A stretch of 64,000 nucleotides of DNA from Paracoccaceae bacterium (GTDB lineage: Bacteria > Pseudomonadota > Alphaproteobacteria > Rhodobacterales > Rhodobacteraceae). The notes beneath the pieces were generated by a model. It was not told the DNA's origin. It searched no databases and saw only the letters and a list, made by a program, of their open reading frames with translations. Below, piece by piece: positions 1 through 8,702 of the stretch; position 1 is the stretch's first letter, and each line of letters opens with the position of its first letter. The stretch is from assembly GCA_030066905.1 (NCBI GenBank), contig JASJAR010000005.1:97718-161717 (forward strand), read 5' to 3'. The translations under genes and the position numbers were made by a program.

Positions 1-635
1 TGGAGATACCCCCGGTCGGCCATCCGTAAGCGGGCAGCGAGCCCGGGCGTGCCCGGGAACCCGGTATCGTCGTCGTCTGGGTCGGTGTCCGGAACATCCG
101 GGGGCGCCACAATGGCTGCCGCGACCGCCGGTTCTTCCGGCTCCTCTTCGAAGGACTCCGCAATGGCTTCGGCAGGTTCGCCTTGCGGTTCCTCTGCCAC
201 CTGATCCGGCGCGGCGGGGGCATGAGGGGCGGCGGCTTCCGGTTCCGCCGGCGGTGGAACTGGTTCGGCGGGGGCCACCGCGCGCGACGCCACGGGCTCG
301 TCGGCGGTGAGCGGCGCCTCGGTCGCCGTGCTCTCGATGAAATCCGTCTCCGCCCCCCCATCGAGTGGCTGCGAGAGCGCGGCGACGTGCTTGACACCTT
401 TCTCGCGCAAAAGCTTCTGGGCGCCGCGAATGGTCATGCCGTCGTCGTGCAGAAGCCGCTTGATCCCACCGATCAGCGCCATGTCGCTCGGGCGGTAATA
501 GCGCCGCCCGCCGGCCCGTTTCACCGGTTTGATCTGCGCGAACCGGCTTTCCCAGAAGCGCAGCACATGGGTCGGCACCCCGAGCCAATCGGCGACTTCG
601 GATATGGTCCGGAACGCCTCTGGGGATTTCTCCAT
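1..635 (-). CDS. MerR-family transcriptional regulator, 3' end outside window
   Basis: An open frame runs from an ATG at 633-635 to the left edge without a stop, so about 211 residues are visible and the C-terminus is missing. The N-terminal 75 residues form a MerR-type winged HTH: a helix-turn-helix with the sequence RFWESRF, then the wing [10 protein letters not shown] and a second helical pair ending in KLLREKG. The remainder is low-complexity, rich in Pro, Ala and Glu, with no recognisable ligand-binding domain. It sits 6 bp downstream of ihfA and closes the rpmF-plsX-fabH-ihfA-merR order that is typical of Rhodobacterales. The effector is unknown and no metal-binding cysteines are visible in the part seen. 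Confidence 0.85.
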   Translation of the reverse strand, partial: MEKSPEAFRTISEVADWLGVPTHVLRFWESRFAQIKPVKRAGGRRYYRPSDMALIGGIKRLLHDDGMTIRGAQKLLREKGVKHVAALSQPLDGGAETDFIESTATEAPLTADEPVASRAVAPAEPVPPPAEPEAAAPHAPAAPDQVAEEPQGEPAEAIAESFEEEPEEPAVAAAIVAPPDVPDTDPDDDDTGFPGTPGLAARLRMADRGYL

Positions 636-641
636 GCCCGA

Positions 642-947
642 TTACGCGCCCTTGTTGCCAGCCGCGACACGGTCTTTCATCAGGTGCGACGGGCGGAAGG
701 TGAGGACCCGGCGCGGATGGATCGGTACCTCTTCGCCGGTTTTCGGGTTGCGGCCGATCCGTGCCGCCTTTTCGCGCACGCTGAAAGTGCCGAACGACGA
801 AATCTTCACCGTTTCTCCCCTGACCAGAGCGTCAGACATGTGCAGCAGGACGCTTTCGACCAGTTGGGCGCTTTCGTTCCGGCTAAGGCCGACTTCGCGA
901 AACACGGCTTCGCTAAGGTCCATCCGTGTCAATGTCTTTTCGCCCAT
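642..947 (-). CDS. ihfA: Integration host factor subunit alpha
   Basis: The product is a 101-residue HU/IHF-family DNA-bending protein, the usual length for IhfA. It pairs with IhfB to bend DNA in recombination, replication and promoter architecture. Visible family features are the helical N-terminus starting [11 protein letters not shown], the beta-arm region [20 protein letters not shown] with the intercalating-proline context NPKTGE, and the conserved FRPS motif near the C-terminus. A longer in-frame start exists at 1007, but the ATG at 945-947 is preceded by a strong AAGGGGGG ribosome binding site and gives the canonical N-terminus. It follows fabH by 87 bp and is probably part of the same transcript. 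Confidence 0.96.
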   Translation of the reverse strand: MGEKTLTRMDLSEAVFREVGLSRNESAQLVESVLLHMSDALVRGETVKISSFGTFSVREKAARIGRNPKTGEEVPIHPRRVLTFRPSHLMKDRVAAGNKGA

Positions 948-1034
948 GCCGACCCCCCTTTGGTGCTCAAACACCATGCGCCCCGGCATTTTCCGAGTCA
1001 ATATCAAGGGTTTGCGAAACGCGCTTCACGGCGA

Positions 1035-2012
1035 TTACCAGCGCAGAATCACCGCCCCCCATGCCAGGCCGCCACCGATTGCTTCGGTTGCGACGACATC
1101 GCCCTGCTTTATCTGCCCGCGTTCTTTGCCGACCGACAGGGCCAGCGGGATCGAGGCGGCCGATGTATTGCCGTGATCCTGCACCGTGACCACCACCCTG
1201 TCCATGTCCACGCCCATCTTGGCGGCGGTGGATTTGATGATCCGGAGGTTGGCCTGGTGCGGGACAATCCAGTCGATTTCGGCACTCGTTAGCCCGGCGC
1301 GGTCCAACGCCACATCGGCGGTCTTGGCGAGCTTCTCGACGGCGTGGCGGAAGACTTCCTTTCCCTCCATCCGGAGGAAGCCCGTGGTCTGGGTGGAGAC
1401 GCCGCCGTCGACATAGAGCAGTTCACGGTACCGGCCGTCGGAATTGAGGTCGACCGACAGAATTCCGCGATCGGCCGGCGTTCCCGCCCCTTCGGCGGCT
1501 TCGAGCACGAGCGCTCCGGCGCCGTCGCCGAAAAGCACGCAGGTCGCCCGGTCGTCGAAATCGAGGATCCGGCTGAAGGTTTCCGCGCCGATGATCATCA
1601 CGCGACGGGCCTGGCCGGATACGATGAGCGCATTGGCATTGGCCAGACCGTAGATGAACCCCGCGCAGACTGCCTGCACGTCGAAGGCATAGCCCCGGTC
1701 CATACCGAGGGCGCCCTGGACCATCGTAGCTGCCGAAGGAAAGGTTAGGTCAGCGGTTGAGGTGGCCACGATCAGCGCGTCGAGATCGCCTGGTTCGAGC
1801 CCGGCATCCGCTAGCGCGGCACGGGCGGCCTTTTCCGCCAGATCGGAGGTCGTTTCTCCTTCGGCGGCGAAGTGGCGGCGTTCGATACCGGTGCGGCTGA
1901 CGATCCATTCATCGGAGGTGTCGAGCTTCAGTGCGTCCTTGAAGTAGGCGTTCGGCACCACGCGGTCGGGCAGGTAGTGCCCGACGCCCCGGACAACCGC
2001 GCGTGTCGTCAT
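1035..2012 (-). CDS. fabH: 3-oxoacyl-[ACP] synthase III (KAS III)
   Basis: This 325-residue condensing enzyme starts fatty-acid synthesis by joining acetyl-CoA (or another short acyl-CoA) to malonyl-ACP. The Cys-His-Asn triad is visible: Cys116 in QAVCAGF, His252 in PHQANLR and Asn282 in GNTSAAS. The length and the C-terminal GGGLAWGA motif match the family. It overlaps plsX by 4 bp (ATGA type), so the two are translationally coupled in the order plsX-fabH, linking phospholipid and fatty-acid initiation. Priming-substrate specificity cannot be read from the sequence. Confidence 0.97.
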   Translation of the reverse strand: MTTRAVVRGVGHYLPDRVVPNAYFKDALKLDTSDEWIVSRTGIERRHFAAEGETTSDLAEKAARAALADAGLEPGDLDALIVATSTADLTFPSAATMVQGALGMDRGYAFDVQAVCAGFIYGLANANALIVSGQARRVMIIGAETFSRILDFDDRATCVLFGDGAGALVLEAAEGAGTPADRGILSVDLNSDGRYRELLYVDGGVSTQTTGFLRMEGKEVFRHAVEKLAKTADVALDRAGLTSAEIDWIVPHQANLRIIKSTAAKMGVDMDRVVVTVQDHGNTSAASIPLALSVGKERGQIKQGDVVATEAIGGGLAWGAVILRW

Positions 2013-3139
2013 TCGCTCTGCTCGCTCTCTTCCCCGGCCCCTTGGCTCGCATTCTGACCCCTGGCCGAATGGGATGCAACCCGAGCCGCGAGGCGTTCGT
2101 TGAAACCCGATTGGGCAAGGCGGAAGGCAAGTTTGATCGCCGCCGAGACGCCGGTCGAATCCGCCGATCCGTGGGATTTGACGATGGTGCCGTTCAGCCC
2201 CAGAAATACGCCACCATTGACCCGGCGGGGGTCGATCCGCTTTTGCAGGCGTCGGAGCGAGGTCAGCGCCAGCAGGGCGGCGATGCGGCTGAGGGGCGTG
2301 GCCCGGAAGGCGTCGCCCAGAAACGAACGTATGAGCCGCGCGGTGCCCTCGCCGGTTTTCAACGCGACGTTGCCGGTGAAACCGTCGGTGACGATCACGT
2401 CGACCTTCGATTTCGGGATGTCGCCGCCCTCGATGAAACCGATGTAGGCGTAACCCCCATCCGACGCGGCCGCCTCGACGAGGTCGGCTGCCTCCTTGAG
2501 TTCCGGCCGGCCCTTGTATTCCTCGGTGCCGACGTTCAAGAGCCCCACCCGGGGCCGCTCGATGCCAAGCCCGTTGCGGGCATAGGACGCGCCCATCAGC
2601 GCATATTGCAGAAGGTCAGTGGCGTCTGCGCGCACGTCAGCGCCGACATCGAGCATTACGTTGAACCCCGACGGGTTCTCCGAGGGCCACAGGCAGGCGA
2701 TGGCCGGGCGGTTGATCCCCGGAAGTTTCCGGAGCCGGATCATCGACAACCCCATGAGCGCACCGGTGTTGCCGCAGGAGACGGCGACGGCGGCGTCGCC
2801 CTTGCGAACACTTTCGACCGCCTCCCACATCGAGGTGCCCTTGCCCTGACGCATCACCACGGAGGGTTTTGCGTCCATGGTCACGACGCCATCGACATCG
2901 TTGATCTTTACCCGATCCTCGAGTTTACGGCGCCGGATCAGCGGTTCGAGCTTGTCCTTGGGTCCATGAAGGATGAAGGCGATGTCGGGGTTTTTCTTGG
3001 CCGAGCGCTGGATGCCCGCAACGACTGCCGCGGGCCCCCGGTCGCCCCCCATCGCATCGACCGAAATGCAGAAGGGCCCGGACCGCTCCTGCGGTGCGGG
3101 CCCGGTCGGGGCATCAGGGCTGGGCTCGGTCTGGGCCAA
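2009..3139 (-). CDS. plsX: Phosphate acyltransferase PlsX
   Basis: PlsX converts acyl-ACP to acyl-phosphate, the acyl donor for PlsY in phosphatidic acid synthesis. The 376-residue protein contains the family's opening motif SVDAMGGDRGP, followed by repeated Gly-rich beta-alpha units including SCGNTGALMG and VGNVALKTGEGTA-type stretches. The first 22 residues are a Pro/Ala-rich extension before the conserved core, and the last 20 are polar, so the protein is slightly longer than usual. It is 9 bp downstream of rpmF and overlaps fabH. The arrangement rpmF-plsX-fabH is widely conserved in proteobacteria. Confidence 0.97.
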   Translation of the reverse strand: MAQTEPSPDAPTGPAPQERSGPFCISVDAMGGDRGPAAVVAGIQRSAKKNPDIAFILHGPKDKLEPLIRRRKLEDRVKINDVDGVVTMDAKPSVVMRQGKGTSMWEAVESVRKGDAAVAVSCGNTGALMGLSMIRLRKLPGINRPAIACLWPSENPSGFNVMLDVGADVRADATDLLQYALMGASYARNGLGIERPRVGLLNVGTEEYKGRPELKEAADLVEAAASDGGYAYIGFIEGGDIPKSKVDVIVTDGFTGNVALKTGEGTARLIRSFLGDAFRATPLSRIAALLALTSLRRLQKRIDPRRVNGGVFLGLNGTIVKSHGSADSTGVSAAIKLAFRLAQSGFNERLAARVASHSARGQNASQGAGEESEQSE

Positions 3140-3148
3140 CGGCCCGAC

Positions 3149-3358
3149 TTACGCCGCGTCTTCGTCGTCCAGATCGATCTCGTCGGCCTGGGCCACAATC
3201 TCGCGATCGTTGTAATACCCGCAGGAGGGGCAGACGTGGTGCGGCCGCTTCAGCTCGCCGCAGTTCGGGCATTCACCGGGGTTGGCCGCGGCAAGTCCGT
3301 CATGGGCCCGGCGCATGTTCCGGCGCGAGCGTGTAACTTTGTTCTGAGGGACAGCCAT
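3149..3358 (-). CDS. rpmF: 50S ribosomal protein L32
   Basis: The 69-residue product begins [20 protein letters not shown], the L32 signature. It keeps a complete zinc-ribbon (CPNC at about 30-33 and CPSC at about 44-47), so it is the zinc-binding form rather than the zinc-independent paralogue. The acidic tail is typical of alphaproteobacterial L32. A GAGGATAGGA ribosome binding site lies just upstream of the start. It is first in the operon before plsX and fabH and downstream of yceD. Confidence 0.98.
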   Translation of the reverse strand: MAVPQNKVTRSRRNMRRAHDGLAAANPGECPNCGELKRPHHVCPSCGYYNDREIVAQADEIDLDDEDAA

Positions 3359-3459
3359 GTCCTATCCTCGTGTTCTGGGTGTGTCACCCGGGGTCGGTTT
3401 GAGCCCATCGCGCGCTGGCGGCCGCTCTGCGGCGCCGCTCTCGTTTGGGCGAGGCCGGG

Positions 3460-3487
3460 AACATACTTCCTTTCCACTAAGGCGCAA
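3460..3487 (-). promoter_or_regulatory. Candidate promoter for rpmF-plsX-fabH
   Basis: On the minus strand TTGCGC (3482-3487) and TATGTT (3460-3465) are separated by 16 bp in the yceD-rpmF gap, about 100 bp before the rpmF start. Both boxes are imperfect sigma-70 matches. This is inferred from pattern only; the operon may also be read from yceD. Confidence 0.3.
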
Positions 3488-3508
3488 GGGTTTTTTCCCC
3501 GCGCAGAA

Positions 3509-4066
3509 TCACGCCTCGTCGTCGCCGTCTGAGGTTCCCTTCAGCGCCTTGAGCGCCGCGAACGGGTGCACCGCATCGTCGGTCAGCGGCGCCACGCCGG
3601 GGGGCGGAAAATCCTTCGCCCCAAGCTCTGCCCCTTCGGCTCTTGGATAGTCCGGCAGGGCGAGAGCAAGCGCTTCGGAGAAGACTTTCTGGAGGTCGAT
3701 CAATTCGGGAAGCGCCTCGACGGTGTCGTCCTCGGGCATTTCCGTCTCCCCGTCCTCGGAAATGGGGGCTTCGGCGAGATAACGGCGCGCAACCCGCGCG
3801 TCGATACGCGTCGTTACCGGCTCGAGTGTAACCACGCATGACTGCACCGCCGTTGCCCCGAGTGTGGCGTCGAGCGCCCAGTCTTCGCGGTCTGCGGGCG
3901 ACAGCCAGCCCTCAAGCCGCACCTTGCGCAGCGACCGAAGCTCCAGAAGCTCCACGATGTCGGCGATGGCCGCCGCATCGGGGGTATGGGAGAACCGCAA
4001 CGCGGCGCGACTGGGCAGCCGGGCCGTATCAATCATGCGGTCGGAATGGACGGGTCGGTCGGTCAT
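3509..4066 (-). CDS. YceD family (DUF177) protein
   Basis: The 185-residue product matches the YceD/DUF177 family, which is nearly always encoded just upstream of rpmF and in other bacteria is linked to 23S rRNA/ribosome assembly. Visible features are the N-terminal beta segment with ADIVELLELRSLRKVRLEG, the core TAVQSCVVTLEPVTTRID, a central acidic linker and the conserved C-terminal segment ending HPFAALKALK. The frame can be extended upstream to 4222, but the ATG at 4064-4066 gives the normal family N-terminus and avoids long overlap with the divergent bamE. The molecular function is not established. Confidence 0.88.
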   Translation of the reverse strand: MTDRPVHSDRMIDTARLPSRAALRFSHTPDAAAIADIVELLELRSLRKVRLEGWLSPADREDWALDATLGATAVQSCVVTLEPVTTRIDARVARRYLAEAPISEDGETEMPEDDTVEALPELIDLQKVFSEALALALPDYPRAEGAELGAKDFPPPGVAPLTDDAVHPFAALKALKGTSDGDDEA

Positions 4067-4144
4067 CGGGGCGTTCTTGATCCCGGTAGGGCGGTTCTGT
4101 AAGGCGGAGTAGGGGGGCGAGGCCCCAGACGCAAGGGGACGGAT

Positions 4145-4594
4145 ATGGGGGCGAGGTCGATCGCGGTGCTGGTCTTGGCGGGGCTGCTCGTGACGGGCTG
4201 TGTGCGGCTCGAACGCAGCCACGGCTATGTTCCCACCGACAGCGAGCTCGCCAACATCGAAGTCGGCCGGGACACCCGCGAGACTGTGTCCAGCATCATT
4301 GGCGCACCTGGGCTCGACTCGTTGCGCACCGTCAACGGCTGGTATTATGTCAAGTCCGACTACGAGACGTTCCTCTGGCAGGAGCCCGAAGAGGTCCGCC
4401 GCGAGGTTGTGGCGATCCTCTACTCCGACGCCGGCACGGTGGCCAATATCGAGCGCTTCGGGCTCGAAGAGGGCCGCGTGATCACCCTGTCGCGTCGGGT
4501 CACGGAGTCGAACGTCACCGGCGTGACCTTCCTCAGCCAGCTCCTGGGCAACCTCGGCAACTTCCGCTTGCAGGATTTCCTCGACGACGAGTGA
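4145..4594 (+). CDS. bamE: BamE/SmpA-OmlA family outer-membrane lipoprotein
   Basis: A 149-residue lipoprotein with a short signal peptide and lipobox LVTGC, so Cys19 would be lipidated. The mature part has the SmpA/OmlA fold signature: IEVGRDTRETVSSIIGAPG followed by a strand with WYYVKS, which matches BamE, a small accessory subunit of the BAM complex that inserts beta-barrel proteins. It is divergently transcribed from yceD. Its 3' end lies 3 bp from the convergent msrB stop. The family is clear; the functional assignment to BAM follows from homology. Confidence 0.9.
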   Translation: MGARSIAVLVLAGLLVTGCVRLERSHGYVPTDSELANIEVGRDTRETVSSIIGAPGLDSLRTVNGWYYVKSDYETFLWQEPEEVRREVVAILYSDAGTVANIERFGLEEGRVITLSRRVTESNVTGVTFLSQLLGNLGNFRLQDFLDDE

Positions 4595-4597
4595 GGC

Positions 4598-4996
4598 TCA
4601 GTCGCCGTTCTCGGGCTCGAAGTCCAGTGCCACCCCGTTGATGCAGTACCGCAGCCCCGTCGGCTGTGGCCCGTCTGGAAAGACATGTCCAAGATGGGCC
4701 TCGCAGCGGTTGCAATGCACCTCTGTGCGCCGCATGAAAAAGGAGCGGTCCTCCTTCTCGCCCACCATTTCGGGGTCAATCGGCTCGAAGAACGATGGCC
4801 AGCCAGTGCCGCTCTCGAACTTCGCCTTCTGGTCGAAAAGCTGCGCGCCGCAGCAGACACACAGGAAGGTGCCGTCGTCCTTTGGAAAATCGTCATGGGT
4901 TCCAGCCCGTTCGGTCCCGTGCTTGCGCGTGACCTTGTAGGCCAGCGGCGACAGTTGGGCCTGCCACTCAGCCTCGGATTTGACTACTTTGTCCAT
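4598..4996 (-). CDS. msrB: Peptide-methionine (R)-S-oxide reductase
   Basis: The 132-residue protein reduces the R epimer of methionine sulfoxide in proteins. It has the complete MsrB architecture: zinc-binding CxxC pairs at Cys46/Cys49 and Cys95/Cys98, the GTGWPSF substrate loop at about 63-69, and the catalytic Cys118 in RYCIN. There is no signal peptide and no fused MsrA domain, so it should be cytosolic. It is convergent with bamE and divergent from olsB across an AT-rich gap. Confidence 0.97.
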   Translation of the reverse strand: MDKVVKSEAEWQAQLSPLAYKVTRKHGTERAGTHDDFPKDDGTFLCVCCGAQLFDQKAKFESGTGWPSFFEPIDPEMVGEKEDRSFFMRRTEVHCNRCEAHLGHVFPDGPQPTGLRYCINGVALDFEPENGD

Positions 4997-5109
4997 AGCT
5001 CCTCGCGTCTTGTCTCCGGTGTCGCGCCGGCGACATATATTGTGCGTATTGATGTCTCAGAGCATAAATAGGCGGAAATTGTACTGTATAAAGGCTTGAG
5101 GCAGCACCA
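4997..5109. promoter_or_regulatory. AT-rich divergent promoter region msrB/olsB
   Basis: This 113-bp gap is clearly richer in A and T than its surroundings. It must carry the promoters for both divergent genes. A TATAAA hexamer at 5087-5092 could be a -10 box for olsB, but no convincing -35 is placed correctly. I saw no clear Pho-box. Confidence 0.35.
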
Positions 5110-5835
5110 GTGACGACAGGGCCGAAGTATCGCGCGCGCATCGCAACGGCCGATGCGGAGGTGGACGGCTGTCTGCTACTCCGAGGCCGGGTGTTTCGCG
5201 CGGGCGATGCGGAATCGGACAGGGATGGGTTCGACGCGCTCTTCCGGCACATGCTCGTCGAACGGGCGGGGGACGGGCGGGTCGTCGCCTGTTTCCGGTT
5301 CCTCGTCGTCGATAGCCCTTCCGCCATCGAGCGCTCCTATTCGGCGCAGTTCTACGGGCTTTCCCCGCTCCAGACCTATGGGGCTCCGATGGTGGAGATG
5401 GGCCGGTTCTGTATCGACCCCGAGGTGCGGGACTCGGATGTACTCCGGGTCGCGTGGGGGGCGATGGCCCGTGTGGTCGAAGAGCGGGGGGCGGGGCTTC
5501 TTTTTGGCTGCTCGTCGTTCCAGGGGACCGACGCGGTGCGTTACAACGACGCCTTTGCGATGCTGCGCGACCGCCATATCGCGCCGAAGCGCTGGCTACC
5601 CCGGATCAAGGCGCCGAAGGTCTTCGAGTTCGCCCGTCGCCCAAGCCGCAAGGCGGACCCGAAGGCGGCGATTCGAGCGATGCCGCCCTTGCTGAAGACC
5701 TATCTCGCCATGGGCGGCTGGGTGAGCGACCATGCGGTCGTCGATGGCGACCTCGACACGCTCCATGTCTTTACCGGCGTCGAGATCGGGACGATCCCCG
5801 CTGCGCGACGTCGCTCGATCCTGACAGCTGCCTGA
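5110..5835 (+). CDS. olsB: L-ornithine N(alpha)-acyltransferase (OlsB-like)
   Basis: The 241-residue GNAT-fold protein matches OlsB, which transfers a 3-hydroxyacyl group from ACP to ornithine to make lyso-ornithine lipid, a phosphorus-free membrane lipid. Recognisable parts are VFRAGDAESDRDGFDALFRH near residue 30-50, VACFRF, and the conserved PMVEMGRFCIDPE block at about 93-105 that carries the family signature, followed by LFGCSSFQG. The start is a GTG at 5110. The partner O-acyltransferase gene olsA is not adjacent, so ornithine-lipid synthesis would need olsA elsewhere. Confidence 0.85.
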   Translation: MTTGPKYRARIATADAEVDGCLLLRGRVFRAGDAESDRDGFDALFRHMLVERAGDGRVVACFRFLVVDSPSAIERSYSAQFYGLSPLQTYGAPMVEMGRFCIDPEVRDSDVLRVAWGAMARVVEERGAGLLFGCSSFQGTDAVRYNDAFAMLRDRHIAPKRWLPRIKAPKVFEFARRPSRKADPKAAIRAMPPLLKTYLAMGGWVSDHAVVDGDLDTLHVFTGVEIGTIPAARRRSILTAA

Positions 5836-5882
5836 GCGGCCCACTTGCCAATCCCAGACGCTTCGCCTAGCCCGCCTGCGTC

Positions 5883-7715
5883 ATGGCAGCGCCGCTTCTT
5901 CAGCTTTCCGACATCGCGCTCACATGGGGCGGCAATCCGCTCTTTTCCGGGCTCGACCTCGCCGTTCATTCCGGCGACCGGATCGCCCTCGTCGGTCGGA
6001 ACGGTTCGGGGAAATCGACTCTTCTGAAGGTCATGGCCGGCGACGTCGAAGCCGACGCCGGGACGCGGGCGTTGGCGCCGGGCGTCACAGTGGCTCGGCT
6101 GGCCCAGGAGCCCGCAATGGAGGGGTTTGCGACGCTTGGGGACTTTGCCGGACGCGACCTTGATCCCGCTGAGGTCTGGCGCGTCGAGGCGGCCGCCGAC
6201 GGGATCGGCATCGACCTCGCCCTCGACCCGGCCAGCGCCTCGGGAGGCGAACGGCGCCGGGCGGCCTTGGCGGGGCTTGTGGCTTCCGATGCGGGGCTTT
6301 TTCTGATCGACGAGCCAACCAACCATCTCGACATCCGCGCCATCCTCTGGCTCGAAGACTGGCTGGCCGCGAGCCGGGCGGCCTTCGTGCTGATCTCCCA
6401 CGACCGGGCGTTCCTCACCCGGCTCACCCGCGCCACGCTCTGGCTCGACCGGGGCGTCGTGCGGCGGCAAAACAAGGGATTTGCCGATTTCGAGGCCTGG
6501 CGCGACAAGACCTGGGCGGAAGAAGACCTTGCCCGCCACAAGCTTGACCGCAAGATCAAGGCCGAGGCCCGATGGGCCGTGGAGGGCATCTCGGCGCGGA
6601 GAAAGCGCAACATGGGCCGGGTGCGGGCACTGCAAGACCTCCGTTCGGCGCGCGCCGCCGAGATCCGTCGTCAGGGCGCCGCGGCCATGGAACTTGCCAC
6701 CGCGCCTCGGTCCGGCAAGCGGGTGATCGAGGCGCGGGGGATTTCGAAGTCCTACGACCGGCGGGTGCTCTTCAAGGGCATCGATCTGAAGATCGCGCGC
6801 GGCGACCGGGTGGCCTTTGTCGGCCCCAATGGGGTGGGCAAGACGACACTTCTCAATACCCTGATCGGCACGGTCGACCCCGACGCTGGGGAGGTTCGCC
6901 TCGGCACCGGGCTCGAAATCGCCGTCTTCGACCAGACCCGCGCAAGTCTCGACTCCGACGCCACGCTCTGGGAGGCGCTCACGGGCGATGCCGAGATGCG
7001 GGTCTCGGGCCGGGCCGACCAGGTGATGGTGCGGGGCGCCCCGCGCCATGTGGTCGGATATCTGAAGGACTTCCTCTTCGACGACGCTCAGGCGCGTGCC
7101 CCGGTCCGCTCGCTCTCGGGTGGCGAGCGCGCCCGGCTCCTTCTGGCCAAGCTCATGGCGCGGGAAGCCAACCTCCTCGTTCTCGACGAGCCCACGAACG
7201 ACCTCGACATCGAAACCCTCGATCTCCTTCAGGAGGTGCTCGACGATTACGACGGCACGGTGCTTCTGGTCTCCCACGACCGCGATTTCATCGACCGAGT
7301 GGCGACCCAGACGGTGGCGATGGAAGCCGGCGGGAGGGCGACGGTCCATGCCGGCGGCTGGGAACAGGTGCGGGTGGACTGGACGGCAGAAACAGCGCCG
7401 ACCGGTGCCGGACAGGCTTCGGCGGCCCGACCGGAAAGGCGCTCCGGGGAGACCGCGCCCCGGGTCGAGCCCGGGGCGCGTGCGGCCAAGGGCCTGACCT
7501 TCACCGAAAGGCACCGGCTCGACGCGCTGCCAGACGAGATCGACCGGCTCGAAGGCGAAATCGCGAAACTCACCACGCTTCTTGCGGACCCCGATCTCTT
7601 CACGCGCGATGCCAAGAAGTTCGAGACTGCCTCGAGGGCGCTGGCCGAACGCCAGGCAAAGCTCGATGCTGCCGAGGAGGAGTGGCTTGCCTTGGCCGAG
7701 CGGGCCGAGACCTGA
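5883..7715 (+). CDS. ABC-F family ATPase (Uup-like)
   Basis: A 610-residue soluble protein with two ABC ATPase domains and no membrane segments. Domain 1 has Walker A GRNGSGKST (about 38-46), signature SGGERRRA and Walker B FLIDEPTNHLD. Domain 2 has Walker A GPNGVGKTT, LSGGERARLLLAK and LLVLDEPTNDLD. The first signature lacks the usual leading leucine. A basic interdomain linker (KRNMGRVRALQDLR) and a C-terminal helical coiled-coil tail of about 70 residues point to the Uup subgroup, which acts on ribosomes or branched DNA rather than in transport. The ATG follows olsB by 47 bp, so the two could be co-transcribed. Confidence 0.9.
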   Translation: MAAPLLQLSDIALTWGGNPLFSGLDLAVHSGDRIALVGRNGSGKSTLLKVMAGDVEADAGTRALAPGVTVARLAQEPAMEGFATLGDFAGRDLDPAEVWRVEAAADGIGIDLALDPASASGGERRRAALAGLVASDAGLFLIDEPTNHLDIRAILWLEDWLAASRAAFVLISHDRAFLTRLTRATLWLDRGVVRRQNKGFADFEAWRDKTWAEEDLARHKLDRKIKAEARWAVEGISARRKRNMGRVRALQDLRSARAAEIRRQGAAAMELATAPRSGKRVIEARGISKSYDRRVLFKGIDLKIARGDRVAFVGPNGVGKTTLLNTLIGTVDPDAGEVRLGTGLEIAVFDQTRASLDSDATLWEALTGDAEMRVSGRADQVMVRGAPRHVVGYLKDFLFDDAQARAPVRSLSGGERARLLLAKLMAREANLLVLDEPTNDLDIETLDLLQEVLDDYDGTVLLVSHDRDFIDRVATQTVAMEAGGRATVHAGGWEQVRVDWTAETAPTGAGQASAARPERRSGETAPRVEPGARAAKGLTFTERHRLDALPDEIDRLEGEIAKLTTLLADPDLFTRDAKKFETASRALAERQAKLDAAEEEWLALAERAET

Positions 7716-7748
7716 AGTCGGGGGCGCCGCCGCCAGCCCTTCGGACTT

Positions 7749-7780
7749 CCCCCGGCGTTTTTGCCGGGAAAATGAAGGGG
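7749..7780 (+). repeat. 3'-end intergenic element, copy A
   Basis: This contains TTTTTGCC and GGGAAAATGAAGG, matching the core of four other elements in the window. It lies 34 bp after the ABC-F stop codon and before the convergent speE stop. The GC-rich hairpin part is degenerate here, and CCCGGC/GCCGGG arms flank the T-run. Confidence 0.55.
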
Positions 7781-7853
7781 CGGCTTTCGTCTTCGCATAT
7801 AGCCTTTCGAAGGCCATTGGGCCCCGGGACACCACAGTGGGCAGAGGGGCCCC

Positions 7854-8702
7854 TCAACCGGCCGGCATAAGGTCCCGCACATAGGCCGGCAGCGCAAATG
7901 CCGCGGCATGGACGTCTGGCGTGTAGTAGCGCGTTGCGATGCCCAACTTCGCGAACCGGGCTTGGAGCGTCGCAAGAGGGGTCTCCCGCGCCGGCCCGTC
8001 GGTGCCCCAGCCAAAGGCCATCGGCCCCCCGGCATAGGTCGGGATTGTCGCAAGGTAACAGGTGGCGTCGGTAAACAGCGCCCGGAAGGCCCGCATGGTG
8101 TTGGTGAGTTCCTCGCCTTGCAGAAACGGCACGCCGTTCTGGGTGACAATGATGCCGCCGGTGGCGAGACAGGCTTTCGCTCGGCCGTAGAAGGTCTCGG
8201 TGAAGAGCACTTCCCCGGGTCCGATCGGGTCGGTGGAATCGACGATGATGATGTCGAAGCGCTGGTGCGTTTCGGCGACGAATTCCGCACCGTCGGCGAT
8301 CACGAGATCGAGCCGGGGGTCGTCGAACGCACCATCGGAGAGCGTCGGCAGGTATTCCTTGGAGAACTCCACGACGCCCGCGTCGATCTCGACCATGGTG
8401 ACCTCTGCCTCGGGGTGTTTCAGCACCTCGCGCGCCATGCCGCCGTCGCCGCCCCCGACGATCAGCACCTTCGTTGCCGCTCCATGGGCGAAGATCGGCA
8501 CATGGGCCATCATCTCGTGGTAGATATGGTTGTCGCCCTCGGTTGTCTGGACAACGTCGTCGAGGGTCAGGACCCGCCCGAAGGTCTCGTTCTCGAAAAC
8601 GCGTATGCGTTGGTGGTCGGTCTTGCTGTCATACAGCAGCTTGTCGACGCGCAGGCTCTGCGCCCAGGCCGGGTGCAGGGGTTCGCGGATCCAGTCGGTC
8701 AT
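7854..8702 (-). CDS. speE: Polyamine aminopropyltransferase (spermidine synthase)
   Basis: A 281-residue enzyme that transfers an aminopropyl group from decarboxylated SAM to putrescine. The Rossmann motif VLIVGGGDGGMAREVLKH (about 80-97), the acidic EIDAGVVEFSKEYLP loop, the DGAEFV segment and the IIVDSTDPIGPG catalytic region are all present and match the SpeE family. Start was taken at 8702 rather than 8729 because it gives the conserved MTDWIREPLHPAWAQ N-terminus. It overlaps the upstream SDR gene by 4 bp (ATGA). Its substrate supplier speD is 3.4 kb away on the same strand. Confidence 0.95.
   Translation of the reverse strand: MTDWIREPLHPAWAQSLRVDKLLYDSKTDHQRIRVFENETFGRVLTLDDVVQTTEGDNHIYHEMMAHVPIFAHGAATKVLIVGGGDGGMAREVLKHPEAEVTMVEIDAGVVEFSKEYLPTLSDGAFDDPRLDLVIADGAEFVAETHQRFDIIIVDSTDPIGPGEVLFTETFYGRAKACLATGGIIVTQNGVPFLQGEELTNTMRAFRALFTDATCYLATIPTYAGGPMAFGWGTDGPARETPLATLQARFAKLGIATRYYTPDVHAAAFALPAYVRDLMPAG

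Noticed and set aside
2003..3532. Long plus-strand frame over plsX/rpmF
   Set aside because: Antisense to clear genes; no domain.
5700..7835. 711-codon minus-strand open frame over the ABC-F gene
   Set aside because: The plus-strand gene has full Walker motifs; the antisense frame is compositionally biased and lacks domains.
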